The notes below the pieces were generated by a model, which did no database searches, was not told the DNA's origin, and worked only from the letters and a program-made list of their open reading frames with translations. Below, one piece after another: positions 11,231 to 22,506 of a stretch of 64,000 nucleotides of DNA. The stretch's first letter is position 1. Each line of letters starts with the position of its first letter. The position numbers and the translations under genes were made by a program. This DNA comes from Coturnix japonica (lineage: Eukaryota > Chordata > Aves > Galliformes > Phasianidae). The stretch spans positions 62,491,110 through 62,555,109 of the forward strand of contig NC_029547.1 in assembly GCF_001577835.2 (NCBI RefSeq), written 5' to 3'.

Positions 11231-11984
11231 TTCTATTACAAGTGAAGTAGAAGAGTAAATACAAAAAATATCTCTAATACATACTTAAATTCCCCCCCCC
11301 TACACTCATCAACAGCTTTCCTGTAGGCAAGGTGAGGTGTGCCTGCCCCAGACCCCACGTGGAGCAGGAGCTGCACTGCTCTGTCCTTCTGCAAGTGCCC
11401 ACCACAGCCTGCTGCACTCATCTCCCAAAGATAAAAGGCTACTCTGAATCTTAGACTACCTTTGCTGCAAGGAAAGCCCTGCAATATTTACAGCCGAGAT
11501 CCCAAAAATCAAAAGTTTCCTTATTCTGAGAATTACAAACGAAGAGTCAGATAAACACGCATTGACATCCCATGGTCCAACGTGGCGTATCCCCATTTCC
11601 CCACAGATGTGGCATATCCCCATTTCCTTGCAGCCCCTGCGCAGAGTCGCACACAGGGGCCATGTAGCTCCTTGCTGAGCACAGATGCTCCCCAGGTGGT
11701 GTGTGGCCCCGTGCCGTCCTCATCCCCTGGCAAGAGGAGAAGCAGCAGACGGTAAAGGCAACTGAAGGCAGCTGCTGGCCAGAGGAAGGCTGAGGAGACA
11801 GTTTCCCACCAAAAATAAAACAAAAAAAATAACCCACACTTAACATAAATGTCCCTGTACCTCCAGTTAGGCCAGGGTGAGGTGGCTGAGGACTGGTGAA
11901 CCCAGAACCTTCTGTCCCTGCTCAGCACCGATGCAAAGCACTGATGCTAGGAAGGCACTTTGTACAGAAGTACAGAAGATGCAC

Positions 11985-12130
11985 CCATATGTACATGCAG
12001 TCCACAGTGAGCTGTGCATTCACCAGTGCAAGCTGTCAGACACAAGCAGCAGTGCATGCAGGCACACCTGCACCCACATGCCAACACTCACACGTGTGCA
12101 CATGTATGTGCAGCCACCACCTGCAGGCAG
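11985..12130. repeat. CA/TG-rich low-complexity stretch
   Basis: Dense GCACAC, CATGCA and ACATGT words without a clean period. Alternating purine-pyrimidine content makes it potentially Z-DNA prone. A similar TG-rich stretch lies on the other side of FOXE1. Confidence 0.4.
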
Positions 12131-14063
12131 AACAGGCACACCAAGAGCCAAGGCACACCGCTCAGCTGCAGCTCCCTCGGAAGCAAAGCTCTGCCCTGCT
12201 TGCACAAAGCCCAGGAAACACAACCTGGTGAGTGAAGGGATCCAGCTCGCACCCTGCAGGCCCAAACACAGCATCCCTGAATGCAGCATGCAGCCCTAGG
12301 CGGCACGCAGGCTCCTCCTGCTGTTCAGAGAGGGTTGTCTGGGAGCAGAGCTGGGAAGATGCAGCACAGCACCACTTGCGATGGCAGCAGTCCCTGGGCA
12401 CTCTGAGACTGGGAAGGACATGGAAAGGGGCGATGCTGCTCCTTAGGAATAAAGGTGCAGGTGGACACAATCAGGTTCACAGATTGCCCAGGCCAGGACA
12501 GCATCTCTGGGCTAACCCACAAATGGATTATCCACCACACGCCATCCTCTGAGGGAAAAGTCTGAAAAGTCTGAAGGATCATCTGTCCTCAGGGGATGTG
12601 AGCTCTTTGCACCAGCAGGACAAGAGGCATGAAATGAAACTAGAGAAGCGCTGTATGTACAGAAGAAACTCCCCCCAAAGGACAGTCAAGTTGCCCATTT
12701 TGCTGTCTCCAGCCTCAGACATTGTCTAGACTTTGCAAGAGAGCCCCAAGAACCTGGCCTTACTCCTGGCTGACTCCTTTGAGCATGAGGCTGGAACAGA
12801 AGCTTCCCAACTTCCAGCCTCCCACCTGAGTCACGCTGCAGTCTGCACCAATGCTGACTTTGATGTGCACACTCTCCATTCCCAACACTCCTGCTGAGGC
12901 TCCTGCTGTGCTTCCCACTTAACCTTCCCCAGTCAGAGCTCCACCAATTTGTACGACCCACACACCAGCCTTCTTCTTCTGCCCCACTCACACAGCCTCC
13001 CACCTCCATAGGACAAGGAGCTGTATGGGATCCTTGCAGTAGCAGGGCTACGTCTGCTTCCCCCTGCTCACAGCTCCTGAGTGAGACCTGCTCATTTCTG
13101 GGCTTCCTAGTCTCCTTCCAGAGGTGGTGGGATCTGTCTGGAGCGATCTGCTTGGGTTTCTCCATGGATCTATTTTAAAGCCTTTGCCTCTCGTGGATAG
13201 ATTTTTAAAGCTCCTCTCTGTGTTTTCTTCTCACTTTTCCATCCTTAGGAGAGCTTGGAACAGAAAATGTGCAACCAAAGATCAGAAGACATCATCTCTG
13301 CCTTGCTTTTGAAGGAGATGCTGTCCTTTCTAGGCTACGGGCAGAGCTGGGCTGACTCTAGGGTCTGAGTAATTGAGGACGGGAGAATCCTCCCTGCAGA
13401 TCTCTGGCCCAAACCACCACGGTCAAAATTCAGTGCTGGATCCCACTCTAAAGCCAGATGAGAATCCCTGGGCTTTGTCCAATCAAGTCGGGAAGATCAC
13501 TGAGGGCAGAGACCCCAGAGCCTCCCTAGGTCTCTCTTACTTCTAGGGGCTGATGGCAGAACTTTGCCCTTTGAGTCCCAGAGTTCTCCCCACCTCCTGC
13601 AGCACACAGCATGCCACTGGGCTCAGCTGCTTCCCCGAACCTTTCCCATCCTGGCTGTGTTGCCGATATGGGACACAGCATCACCGATGCGGCAAGAGTG
13701 TGAAATGAGGGACGCGCTACCATCGGCACCACGTACCACACTTGCACTGCTCCGCTCGACGGGGCTGGAGAGGGCATCCTCCTGCCTCCCTCCTGCCCGA
13801 GACCGACAGGAGTTTCCTCTGCAAACAAAGTCACGGACAGCAGAGTTTTTTCACAGCGGCATCTTCCGAGAGTCCCAGGCATCAGCCCCAGGAGGGAGCG
13901 GGAAGAGCAGCGGGGAGCTCTGCTCACCTGCCCGCCCAAAGCAGGCAGCACCCAGGGGCTCCTTCACCCAGCCCGACGGCGGCGGGGCTCTCCGGGCTCC
14001 CACGGCTCCGGGCCCGGCGTCCTCCGCCTCCGCCCGGTGCGCGCCGTCGGGCAGCGCCGCGGG

Positions 14064-14924
14064 TCAGAGCGCGGGGACGAACCTGTCGGGGCCGCCGTGG
14101 AAGGCGCTCTGACGGAGCCCGGGGTCTGCGGCGCCCACCTGCCCGCCCGCACCGTAGGCATGGGGCAGCGGCGCGTAGGGCGCGGGCGAGCGGCGGCCGT
14201 ACAGCCCGGCGGGGGCGGGCGGAGAGGCGGGCAGCACGAAGCGCCCCGGGGGCGCGTACAGAGGCCCCGCGCCGGGCGGCGCGTAGTGCCCGTGTGCGGC
14301 GGGCAGCGGGCCGTAGCCGTGGGGCAGAGCGGCACCGGAGCAGCCCTGAGCGGGGCAGGCGGCGGCGAAGGCGCAGGACGGGGCGGCGGGGGCCGGGGCC
14401 AGCTCGGCGGGCGGTGGGAACAGACGGCAGGGCGCGGCGGGGCGCTCGGCGAGGAACGCCGGGTAGGTGGACAGGTCGCTGCGCTTGAAGCGCTTCCTCC
14501 GGCGAAGGAAGCTGCCGCTCTCGAACATGTCTCGGGCGTGCGGGTCGAGCGTCCAGTAGTTGCCCTTCCCAGGGCGGCCGGGCTCACGCGGGATCTTGAC
14601 GAAGCAATCATTGAGGGTGAGGTTGTGGCGGATGCTGTTCTGCCACTTGCGCGGGCTGTCGCGGTAGAAGGGGAAGCGCTCGGTGATGAAGCGGTAGATG
14701 CCGCCCAGCGTGAGCCGTCGCTCGGGCGCCTGCCCGATGGCCATGGCGATCAGCGCGATGTAGCTGTAGGGCGGCTTGCCCCGCTCCGCCGGACGCTTGC
14801 GCCGCCGCCGCCCGCCCCGCGCCCCCGCCGCCGCCGCCGCCTCCTCCCCGGGCGGCGCCGGGTCCGCCTTCAGCGGCGGCAGCGGCAGCGGGGGTCCCGG
14901 TGGCAGCCGGCTCTCGGCGGTCAT
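14064..14924 (-). CDS. FOXE1: Forkhead box E1 transcription factor (single exon)
   Basis: Intronless frame of 286 aa. The start is set at 14,924 because the protein then begins MTAES, exactly as human FOXE1, although the frame stays open upstream. A basic linker ([20 protein letters not shown]) leads into the forkhead domain at residues 49-146, with the recognition helix [13 protein letters not shown] and the wing GNYWTLDP. It is followed by the FOXE1-typical block [17 protein letters not shown]. The C-terminus ends DRFVPAL (human DRFVSAM). The protein is shorter than human (about 373 aa): the poly-alanine tract and much of the low-complexity middle are absent. Known role: nuclear DNA-binding factor for thyroid bud migration, palate and hair follicle development, binding thyroglobulin and TPO promoters. 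Divergent from HEMGN and XPA in orientation and isolated in its own CpG island. Confidence 0.96.
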   Translation of the reverse strand: MTAESRLPPGPPLPLPPLKADPAPPGEEAAAAAGARGGRRRRKRPAERGKPPYSYIALIAMAIGQAPERRLTLGGIYRFITERFPFYRDSPRKWQNSIRHNLTLNDCFVKIPREPGRPGKGNYWTLDPHARDMFESGSFLRRRKRFKRSDLSTYPAFLAERPAAPCRLFPPPAELAPAPAAPSCAFAAACPAQGCSGAALPHGYGPLPAAHGHYAPPGAGPLYAPPGRFVLPASPPAPAGLYGRRSPAPYAPLPHAYGAGGQVGAADPGLRQSAFHGGPDRFVPAL

Positions 14925-14989
14925 GCGGCCGTCGGGGCGGCCCCGGCGCGGGCCGGGACGAGGAGCGCAGCGCGGCACCGACAACGCGG

Positions 14990-14997
14990 CTTTTATG
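14990..14997 (-). promoter_or_regulatory. FOXE1: TATA-like box of FOXE1
   Basis: The - strand reads CATAAAAG about 66 bp upstream of the FOXE1 ATG in otherwise GC-saturated sequence. That would place the start site near 14,960-14,967 and give a very short 5' UTR. Inference from position. Confidence 0.5.
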
Positions 14998-15682
14998 CGG
15001 CGGTGTCCGGCGGCTCCGCGCCCCGGCGGCCGGCACTCCCCCTGCAACGCCCCGCATCCCGGGAGGCGCGGGCAGGGCCGGGCGTGCCGCACCGCCGCCG
15101 CCTCGGGCAGGGGCAGGGGTAGGAGCATCGCCCCGCTCCGGGCCCCTCCAGCCCCGCAGCCCCTCCCCGACTCCACGCTGCCGGGTGGGAGCCCCACGAG
15201 CACGCGACGGGACCCCACGGTGCTGGAGTGCGGAGCGCAATCTCGGCTCGCAGCCCAGTTCTGTGACAGATCCAGCGGGGCGGTGAGTGAGCGGGCTTGG
15301 ATAGCGAAGCGCAGCCTGTCTAAGCGAGACGTGCTCGGACCGCAACCCCCGTCTCGAGCAATGACCCGACACAGCGCTGGCTGCTTGTGCGCTATTTCAC
15401 CCCACACAGCCCGCTGGTCCCAGTGCCTCGGGACTTTGTCCTTATGAGCTGGAAGGAGCTCTCCTGGGTGCTCCCTGGCTGCTGCTGGGAGCTGACAGCC
15501 CCTTCTTGCCTGTTACTGGGATCTTAGGGTTAGACCCACATCTGAGTGACACCAGCTGGTAAGAAGTGCTACCCCTGCACCAGCACTGCAACAGCACAGC
15601 TGCCTGCGCTGGCATGTGGAGCTCATGACCAGTGAGTAGTGAGTGGGATGTGAGACTTCTTGAGCTGGGATGGATGGAATCA

Positions 15683-15930
15683 GTGTGTCCAGGCGTGCTC
15701 AAAGGTGTGTGTGCACAGGAGACAGCACACACAGGCACAAGTGTGCTGGGCTGCTGATCTGGGCTTGGGGACATGGAGCTCATGGGGTCTGCGCTGGGAT
15801 GTGTCTGTGTGTGCAAGCACAGAGATCTGCAGTGCACTTAGTTATGTGTGGCAGTGTGCTCGGGTACGGGGCATGATGTCCATGGGTGTGCAGGAGTGGG
15901 TTTGCAGGCAGGCTGACATGCAGGTGTGCA
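15683..15930. repeat. TG-rich degenerate low-complexity stretch
   Basis: Recurrent GTGTGCAGG, GTGTGTC and GGTGTGTGTGCA words without a fixed period, upstream of FOXE1. Similar in kind to the CA-rich stretch at 11,985-12,130. Confidence 0.4.
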
Positions 15931-16624
15931 GAGATCTGGACTTAAAGATCCATGCAGATGTTCTGCATGGCTGTGCAGCTGGTGCTGCCCGTGTCTTGGT
16001 GCCCACTGTCACTTCTACCAAAACTCGTGTCAGCAATGTGATGAGCCTTGAGCTGTGGAAAAGCACTTCAGAACCTTTGGGACCATTGCACAAAGGGTCT
16101 TCAGGTGAATAAAGGGAGATGCTCCCAGTGAAACAGAAGTGCAGCAATGCCATTTCTCCACTTAGAGGCAAATTTGTGTGTGTGGGGACCCATTTGCATG
16201 CACCAAACAAGCCCAAGCCCTGGTTCTCAGCTAAATAAGAGTCCCTAGAGTCTCAGCCCACTTGCCTATTTCTGTATCTACTAGCAGAACAAAAAGTAAG
16301 CAGTGCCTCTTTCTGTCTGAGTTGTAGCCCCAGGAGCTGGGTGCAGATGTGGCAGGATTTGATGCTGCATGCTGCAGCCTTCATGCCAAAAGTCATCCTC
16401 CTGCACCGACACCCTTCTTCTTAAAGTAAGCAGAACCCTGGGGTAGTGCTGCCCTGGAGAAACCCAGAAGCAGATTCCTCCTGCATGAAAGCAGTGGAGC
16501 TGCCTCTCCTGCAGAGCCCTCCAGCTCAAAGAGATCTGAAGTAGGGCAGGAATTCTCTGTCTAAAAATCAGCTCGGTGTCTCAGTCCCTCTGGGGCTGTG
16601 CCTTTCTGCGCCATGCCAATTCCA

Positions 16625-16639
16625 TGCCTCCAGAGGGCA
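16625..16639 (+). promoter_or_regulatory. CTCF-like motif, moderate match
   Basis: CCTCCAGAGGGCAAA fits the CTCF core except at two positions. It is the only + strand candidate noted; the stronger candidates at 10.8, 34.4, 45.0, 48.2 and 56.2 kb are on the - strand. Confidence 0.3.
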
Positions 16640-19600
16640 AAGTCAGATCATGCTTCACTCTGCACTGGTAGATGATGGAGGAGAGGTGTGCACAGGGTAG
16701 GATGGCATGCTGGAACTGCTTCTACCCTCCCTGCTGGTGATGGAAATGGTTTTCCAAAGAAAGCACTTTCTTTAGTAGATCCCAGCCTGTAAGCAAAGTG
16801 AACTGGATACCAAAATTACATGTACTGGCTCCTGCTCCTTCTCTTTCCCTCACTGTACGTGGCAAGCTGCAAAGCCAGCTTCTGTGAGTGAAGTGGCATT
16901 CATGTAACGTGATGTCCTGGTGATTATCCTCAATCTGAAGTTGTCATCTGCCTACTTAAAAGCACATCCAGCTCTCCAGTCTGGGAGCAGGAGTACATCT
17001 GGTACCTCTTTTGATTTCCGCTTCTGATGGGAAGTGGGACTGTGGGATTCAGCCAGGTGCATCTCAGGCTGCTGCTCTCCATCTCCTATAAATCAAAGTC
17101 CTGCTTGTTGGTGGAGCAGGAGGGTTGATGCTCTTCCTGTTCAAGAGCATTTTTGGACAGCACCAGCACTGTCAGTGTATTTCTGTCTGAATTTCCCAAG
17201 TCAGATCCTATTGCCTTCAAATGCAGCAGATACTGCATTGTGCCGCTGACTTTCAGTGCTGGAGTTTGTAAGTAGCAGTAGGTGCCAGAGAATTATCCCA
17301 TCCAAAATCCCATCTGCTTGGATCTCCAAAGGCAATTTCCAACCATGGAAAAAATCCAGTCCTCCAGGCATCCTTCATTTCTGACTCCAGTGCTGCAAAC
17401 CACACCCCTGCAATACTTCAGGAGTAATCTGGGAAGCCCTGCTCCCCATCAGCCCCATGCCCTGGAGGGCTTCTCCACCACCAAACTGGAGGGAAGTGGG
17501 CACAAAGTGTGTGGACAGCCCTTTCAGGTGCTGCACACTCATAGCTTTGGTTCCAACATCAGAATGCCTCTCATCTCCAAAGGGAGAAAGGTTTAATTCT
17601 GCTTCCATGTCCCAGGAACTCAGAGCTGTATTTAATGTGCTTCCAGTCATGTCTGGATCAGCTCAACATGAGTGGAACAAGAGCAATATGCTGCAGCACA
17701 GCCCGCACACAAAGCACAGCTGGATCTCTGATGGGATGGCAGCTTTGGTTCTCTGTTGGTTCTGTTTGAACTGATGTACAGCTGCCATAGGGGTTGTGAC
17801 CATGCAGCAGGAGAGAGGCTGGAATGCAACAATGAATGGGAAGTGATCTTTGCATATTTACATCAGGAGATGTTTACATGCCCACTCCAGTGGGAGCCAG
17901 GTTTCATGCTGCATCAGTAGCCTGGTTGCTTATCATCAGTTGTGTTTTTATTGTGAGCAATATTTAGAGCCACTTTGCAAGAGAATGAGCTGTCCATTCT
18001 TGCCTCTGTACCTCCAAGAAATCACTGGGAGCTGAGCAGATCTGCCAGCTTCTGTAAGAGGAGGAGCTGACTTTTTTGAGAACATGCAAAGTAGAATCAG
18101 GCTCACTGCTGTAGGAAGAAAACCATTTGCTATGCTTTTTTTTGCAGGTGCTGTGAGGTTTGCATGGCTCTCGCTCTTCTAAAGCCTGTGCATTTCACCA
18201 GCTCATGAAAATCTTGCAGGTGGTATCTTTGAATAGCCATCGGGCTGCTGGCATGGAAATAAGTTCCCTTGTTTTGCCTACCAAATGCCCGTCTCAACAG
18301 TCATTCAGCAGTTTGGAGAGGTTTAATCCCCTCACGGTGGCTTAGATCTATAGCATTCACACTCCCTGTAAAAATGCTCTTCCTTCCCCCCAAGTCCACC
18401 CTGCCACCCTTGGGGATGGTGGCAAGGGACACTGGACAAACAGTGCAGATTTTGGCAACAGAGTCACAGGCATGTCACTAACCTTGGATGGGCAGGGAAA
18501 GGCCAAGCATGGAGGACACAACTGTGGCTTAGATCCTGCAAGATGAGACCTGTGTTTCATCGATGCCCTACTGGGACCCGTCTGCTTTGCTGTGGGGCCC
18601 ACAGGGCCTGGAAGACCCCGAGGCCTGTGTTGTGTGAAGTTTTGCTTGCTGGAACTCTGGTTCATCATTCTTTGCAGCTAGTGGTGAATTCTGACACCTA
18701 ATAGACAATAATAGCAACGGATGCAGCAATTTGGAGATAATAGTTTATTGCTTACCTAGGAAGAATAATTATTTAATTACTTGCTTCTGTGTGAACAAAG
18801 TGTCCTTGCAAATATCTTGCTTTATTTCAGTATGTTATATGGAAAGAAACATTGGCTTTCTTTTTCTTCATTGCAGACAGAACAACATTACTCTGGACAT
18901 CATCTTTTTCTAAACAGTGCTTCAGCAGGATGGAGAGGGGTTGGGTCATCTTCAGACAAACTGTTTGGAGATTAATTCCCCATCACAGGTAGGAGAGAAT
19001 TTGTGTTTGTGTTCTTTGTGGCAGTGTTCTTCTTGTTCCACCCAAGTAGGGCCATTAAGTCTTTAACAAATTGCAGTCGAAAGTTGTCCTGTGATTTAGT
19101 TAGCAGTTTAATCAGTCTGTCCCTGACATGTTGTTCTATGTTACAGTCCTTGCAGAAGGCTCAGCATCAGTTTCCTTGTGGTCACAAGACAGTGGGCTGA
19201 GGAGGGAGATAACAAGCTTAGGAGCAAGTAGATGAGAGAGCAAGGGTAGAGCAAGGGTGAGAGCATGTGAAGCAGGGGAAGGAGGAGGAGAAGGAGAAAG
19301 GCAGTGGAAAGGAAGGGTTGGGCCTGAAGCTGGAAGAAGATTAGAACCTTTTCTGGAGGACTGGCTGGGATGTCTCTCTCATGGAGAAGATCTTGAGGAG
19401 AGAGACAAAAGAAAGTGATGCCCACCAGAGCGTTCTCTCCTCCAAGGCTCGGCTTGGAGTCAAAGACTTCTGTGTGTAAGCGTCTGTGAGGTTTGAGCAA
19501 ATGAACATGAGAAGTAATGTTACAGCTTTTTAGGATTGATCTTAAAGGGTCTGTGAGAGGACTGTTGGGTTCTTCATGTTCTTTATTATTATTTTAAGGA

Positions 19601-20430
19601 CAAGGAAGTTCAGTGATTAAACAGTATTACTGAACATTATTAATGTTGGAAAGTTAATAATGAGAAAATACTGTGTAACTTTCAAATCTTCTGTTTCCAT
19701 ATTTGCTACAGAACCCTCTTTGGCTCCAAGTCATTTGTTTCCTTGATCAAAGCAGGAGGTAGGCCCACTATTTGGGTGAATCAAAGCTGTTCGACAGAAG
19801 TAGCATTCTTTTGCTCCAGATATTTAGTAGTAAAAGAGGAACAGTAGGAAAAGGAAAGGCTGTGAGTGCAGGTGAGTGCATTTATGAGCTTTCCCATGTT
19901 CTTGTTTGTGGCAGTTTGTCAGCCTGGCTGGAGAGCCCAGGCACCAGCCTTGTGGACGAGCTGAGAGTTTGTCCTGAGAAAGGAAACTATCTAATGCCCA
20001 AATCCAATCTGAGATGCTTCATTATGGAAACAGTGTAGGAATGAAAAGGTTGGCCTGAATCCCTGCACCTGGTTTTGAAATGGGGAAGACTGGACATAAT
20101 CCATGTGGACCTATGGCGTGGGTAGCACTCTTCTATCAGCCTTCTTGCATGCCAACCAAACCTCTCTGAGGTACCACGGCCACCTATTTGAAGTGGTAGG
20201 GCCTGAACAGCAAGCCTGGAACCAAAGCTGACCGCTGGATGAATCTCACAACCACTGAGATTCACAATAACAAGTATGAGGGCAACTGGTGATGTATCTT
20301 AATCACTGTCACTGTCCTTGTGTAGCAATGGCTAGGTGCACTGCCTTGCTCTGCAAAGGCTGTGAATAGCAGCAGTACTACTGCAAAGCCTTTGAGCATT
20401 TACACTGGGTGAGAATCTCAGCGTTTACCT

Positions 20431-20640
20431 GAGGCCATATGTATTTCCAGGAGTGTGTGCGCCATGCTAATCTGGATAGAGGGAAGGGCTTTTAAGTTTT
20501 GTGCTGCATTTAAAGCCACGTGCTGTAACATTGCTGTGTGGCTGTGCACTGGCAGCATCATTTGAATAGTCTGGCCTTAATTGTTCAATTATGAGTCCGT
20601 ATGTCATGTATGACAGCTGTGCCTGAGGACAGGCTTACAA
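20431..20640. promoter_or_regulatory. Candidate conserved enhancer-like block
   Basis: Repeat-free, non-coding and rich in homeodomain and SOX-type words (GCTAATC, CTTAATTGTTCAATTATG, CATTTGAA). The look is that of a vertebrate developmental enhancer about 5.5 kb upstream of FOXE1. This is pattern recognition only; conservation was not tested. Confidence 0.3.
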
Positions 20641-21504
20641 GGGGACAGCAGGATCTCTGTGCTTTGTGCCTTGTGAAGCCCAGCAGGTATCACATAGAAA
20701 GTCATCCTCACCTGCACTTTCAGCAAGAGGCTGGACCAGAGACCTCATTATTTCTGCAGTTCTCTCTATTACCATGAGAGACACTGTGAGGCTGAGCCAC
20801 GATTCCCAAAAGTTCCCACCAAGTCAGCTCCAATCCTGTCAGCCATTTAGGAAAATGACCCATGGACAGAAGCAAAACAACTTTTCCTCCTGCCTGATGT
20901 TCTGATCTCATTTCTCCCAGCTGGCTCTGGTGGTTTTGCCTGTGCCACATAGGTCCTCAGACACAAATCACGAGCAGAGCACCATGCTGTAATGTTGCAA
21001 ACACCCCACAGGCAGCTCGCTATGCCCCCCACTCCTTCCCTGGGGTGGGAAGCAGCACTGTGAGCCCCTGGCTTGTGCTGGAGGCCGTGCAGACAGGGTG
21101 TTCCTCACTGCTTCAGTGTAAATAGCTGAGCACTGGAGGTAATTTCTTTCAGTCACTTGTTACACAGCTTTATTGAATGGGGAGTGTCAATTTTTTTTTC
21201 TCTCTTCTGAACTAGTCCAGGCAACACTGACAGAAGAGCTGAAAAATAAGAGCTAGTCCTGCAGGAATGACTCATTCTGGCATAGGATTTGTAGAGCAGG
21301 ATGAGAAGTTCAGGTAAAACAAAGGGAAATGGAGGCCGCAGTAAAACTCTGTGGTTTGGAGCATGACAGTTTGACTGCTACAGAGTCCAAGTTGGAAACC
21401 CCCTCCCAACAAATTGCTCTACTCAACACCTTGGTAATGTCTAAAGCAAGGCAGTATGTGAGCTCACTTGTTCCAGGCTCTTTCCCATGGGAGCTGTAGA
21501 TCGG

Positions 21505-21625
21505 ACTGCTAATTACCATGGGACTGGAAAACAATTATTATTATTTTTAATTAAACACAAATAAAACAATGGCCGTCCCTTTAAAGTTTAACTTTGAAAT
21601 ATTTTCTGCATTTTTTAACAGGGGT
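21505..21625. promoter_or_regulatory. Candidate AT-rich enhancer core
   Basis: Contains GCTAATTACC, TTTTTAATTAAAC, ACAATGG (SOX-like) and TTTAAAGTTTAACTTTGAA (TCF/nuclear-receptor-like) within about 120 bp, with no repeat similarity. Proposed only as a candidate developmental element. Confidence 0.3.
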
Positions 21626-22374
21626 TACACCAGCCAAGTTCAGGCAGAGCGGCACTGGAGTTTTGACAGAACTCAGGGTTATTTGCAGCCACTTTTCTCC
21701 ATCGAGGCCAACATGGTAGGTAAGGGTGAAAGCAGAATTCCTGCCTAAATAAGTGGGCAGGGAGAAGGGAGGCTGGATTTCCTGAAGCAGCGCTGGACAT
21801 AGAGATCATTCTCCTCTGCACTGTTTAACTACTTCAGCTTGCTTTCTTCACCTGAAATCTTCGCATGCGTGTTCAGCAAGTTGCAGAGCAGTGTTTCAAA
21901 GAGAAGCATCTCCAGCATCTGGATTGGAGGGTGTCATTTTTCCACTGTTTTTAAAAGTGTCAGTGGAGCACTGGGGTCCCTGTGCCCAAGCTTCTGCAGA
22001 GAGCAGTGGTGTCCTCAGCTGCTCAGACTTCATGGAGCACATGTTGCTGTCAGGGTAGCTGCAAAAAACAGCAACACATGGCAGGTGTAAGACTACCCAG
22101 GATCTGATGTGGTCCCTTCTCCAATATCTGTCCGGGCTTAGGCCAGGCGAGGCTGGCACGAGCATGCAGTGAGACTGCAACTGCTTTCTTTAGCCTGGCC
22201 AGCCTAAGGGCAGCCCCACCTTGCAGGCACATTCCCCTGCGGATTAGCCCTGCAGGGAGTGTAGTGCTATAGGAATGTCCTCCCAGTGCAACCCGAAACC
22301 CACAATGTGTTGCAGCCTGAAAAACTGGATGGGTGGTAGCCCTCAGTGTTGTGCTGGAATTCTTGATGATGAGG

Positions 22375-22506
22375 ATGCTGAGGCAGTGGCACAGGCTAAA
22401 TGAGCACCATCTGGTGGGGGGCAACCAGCCCATGGCAGGAGGGTTGGATCAAATGACGTTTAAGGTTCCTTCCAACCCAGGCAATTCTGTGATTCTGCGA
22501 TTCTCA
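22375..22506 (+). mobile_element. CR1 LINE 3' fragment
   Basis: A short + strand copy ending in GGTTCCTTCCAACCCAGGCAA and the ATTCTGTGATTCTGCGATTCT tail. A CTCF-like word on the - strand (CCACCAGATGGTGC) lies at its left part, near 22,403-22,416. Confidence 0.85.

Larger units (their letters stand above)
10691..13900. other. FOXE1 3' flank and possible 3' UTR
   Basis: No coding exon recognised. It contains a C run near 11,293, a purine-rich stretch near 11,060-11,095, and a CA/TG-rich low-complexity stretch at about 11,985-12,130. Part of the right side is probably the FOXE1 3' UTR, but its end is not clear. Confidence 0.4.
13900..15400. promoter_or_regulatory. FOXE1: CpG island spanning FOXE1
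   Basis: Very high G+C with dense CpG from about 13.96 to 15.35 kb, covering the whole FOXE1 coding exon and promoter and falling off sharply on both sides. This is typical of a developmental transcription-factor gene. Confidence 0.8.
15401..20430. other. Gene desert upstream of FOXE1, first part
   Basis: No exon, RNA gene or clear transposon recognised apart from the TG-rich stretch. A CTCF-like CCTCCAGAGGGCAAA lies at 16,625-16,639 (+ strand, moderate match), and a purine-rich GA tract at about 19,256-19,330. Confidence 0.45.

Noticed and set aside
13742-15447. Several long open frames opposite or overlapping FOXE1 on both strands
   Set aside because: They are rich in R, A, G and P only, as expected from GC-saturated DNA without stop codons, and show no domain. 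FOXE1 alone matches a known protein from MTAES to its C-terminus.
22403-22416. CTCF-like CCACCAGATGGTGC within the 22.4-kb CR1
   Set aside because: Two weak positions and a location in a repeat; weaker than the 34.4-kb case, so not called as a feature.
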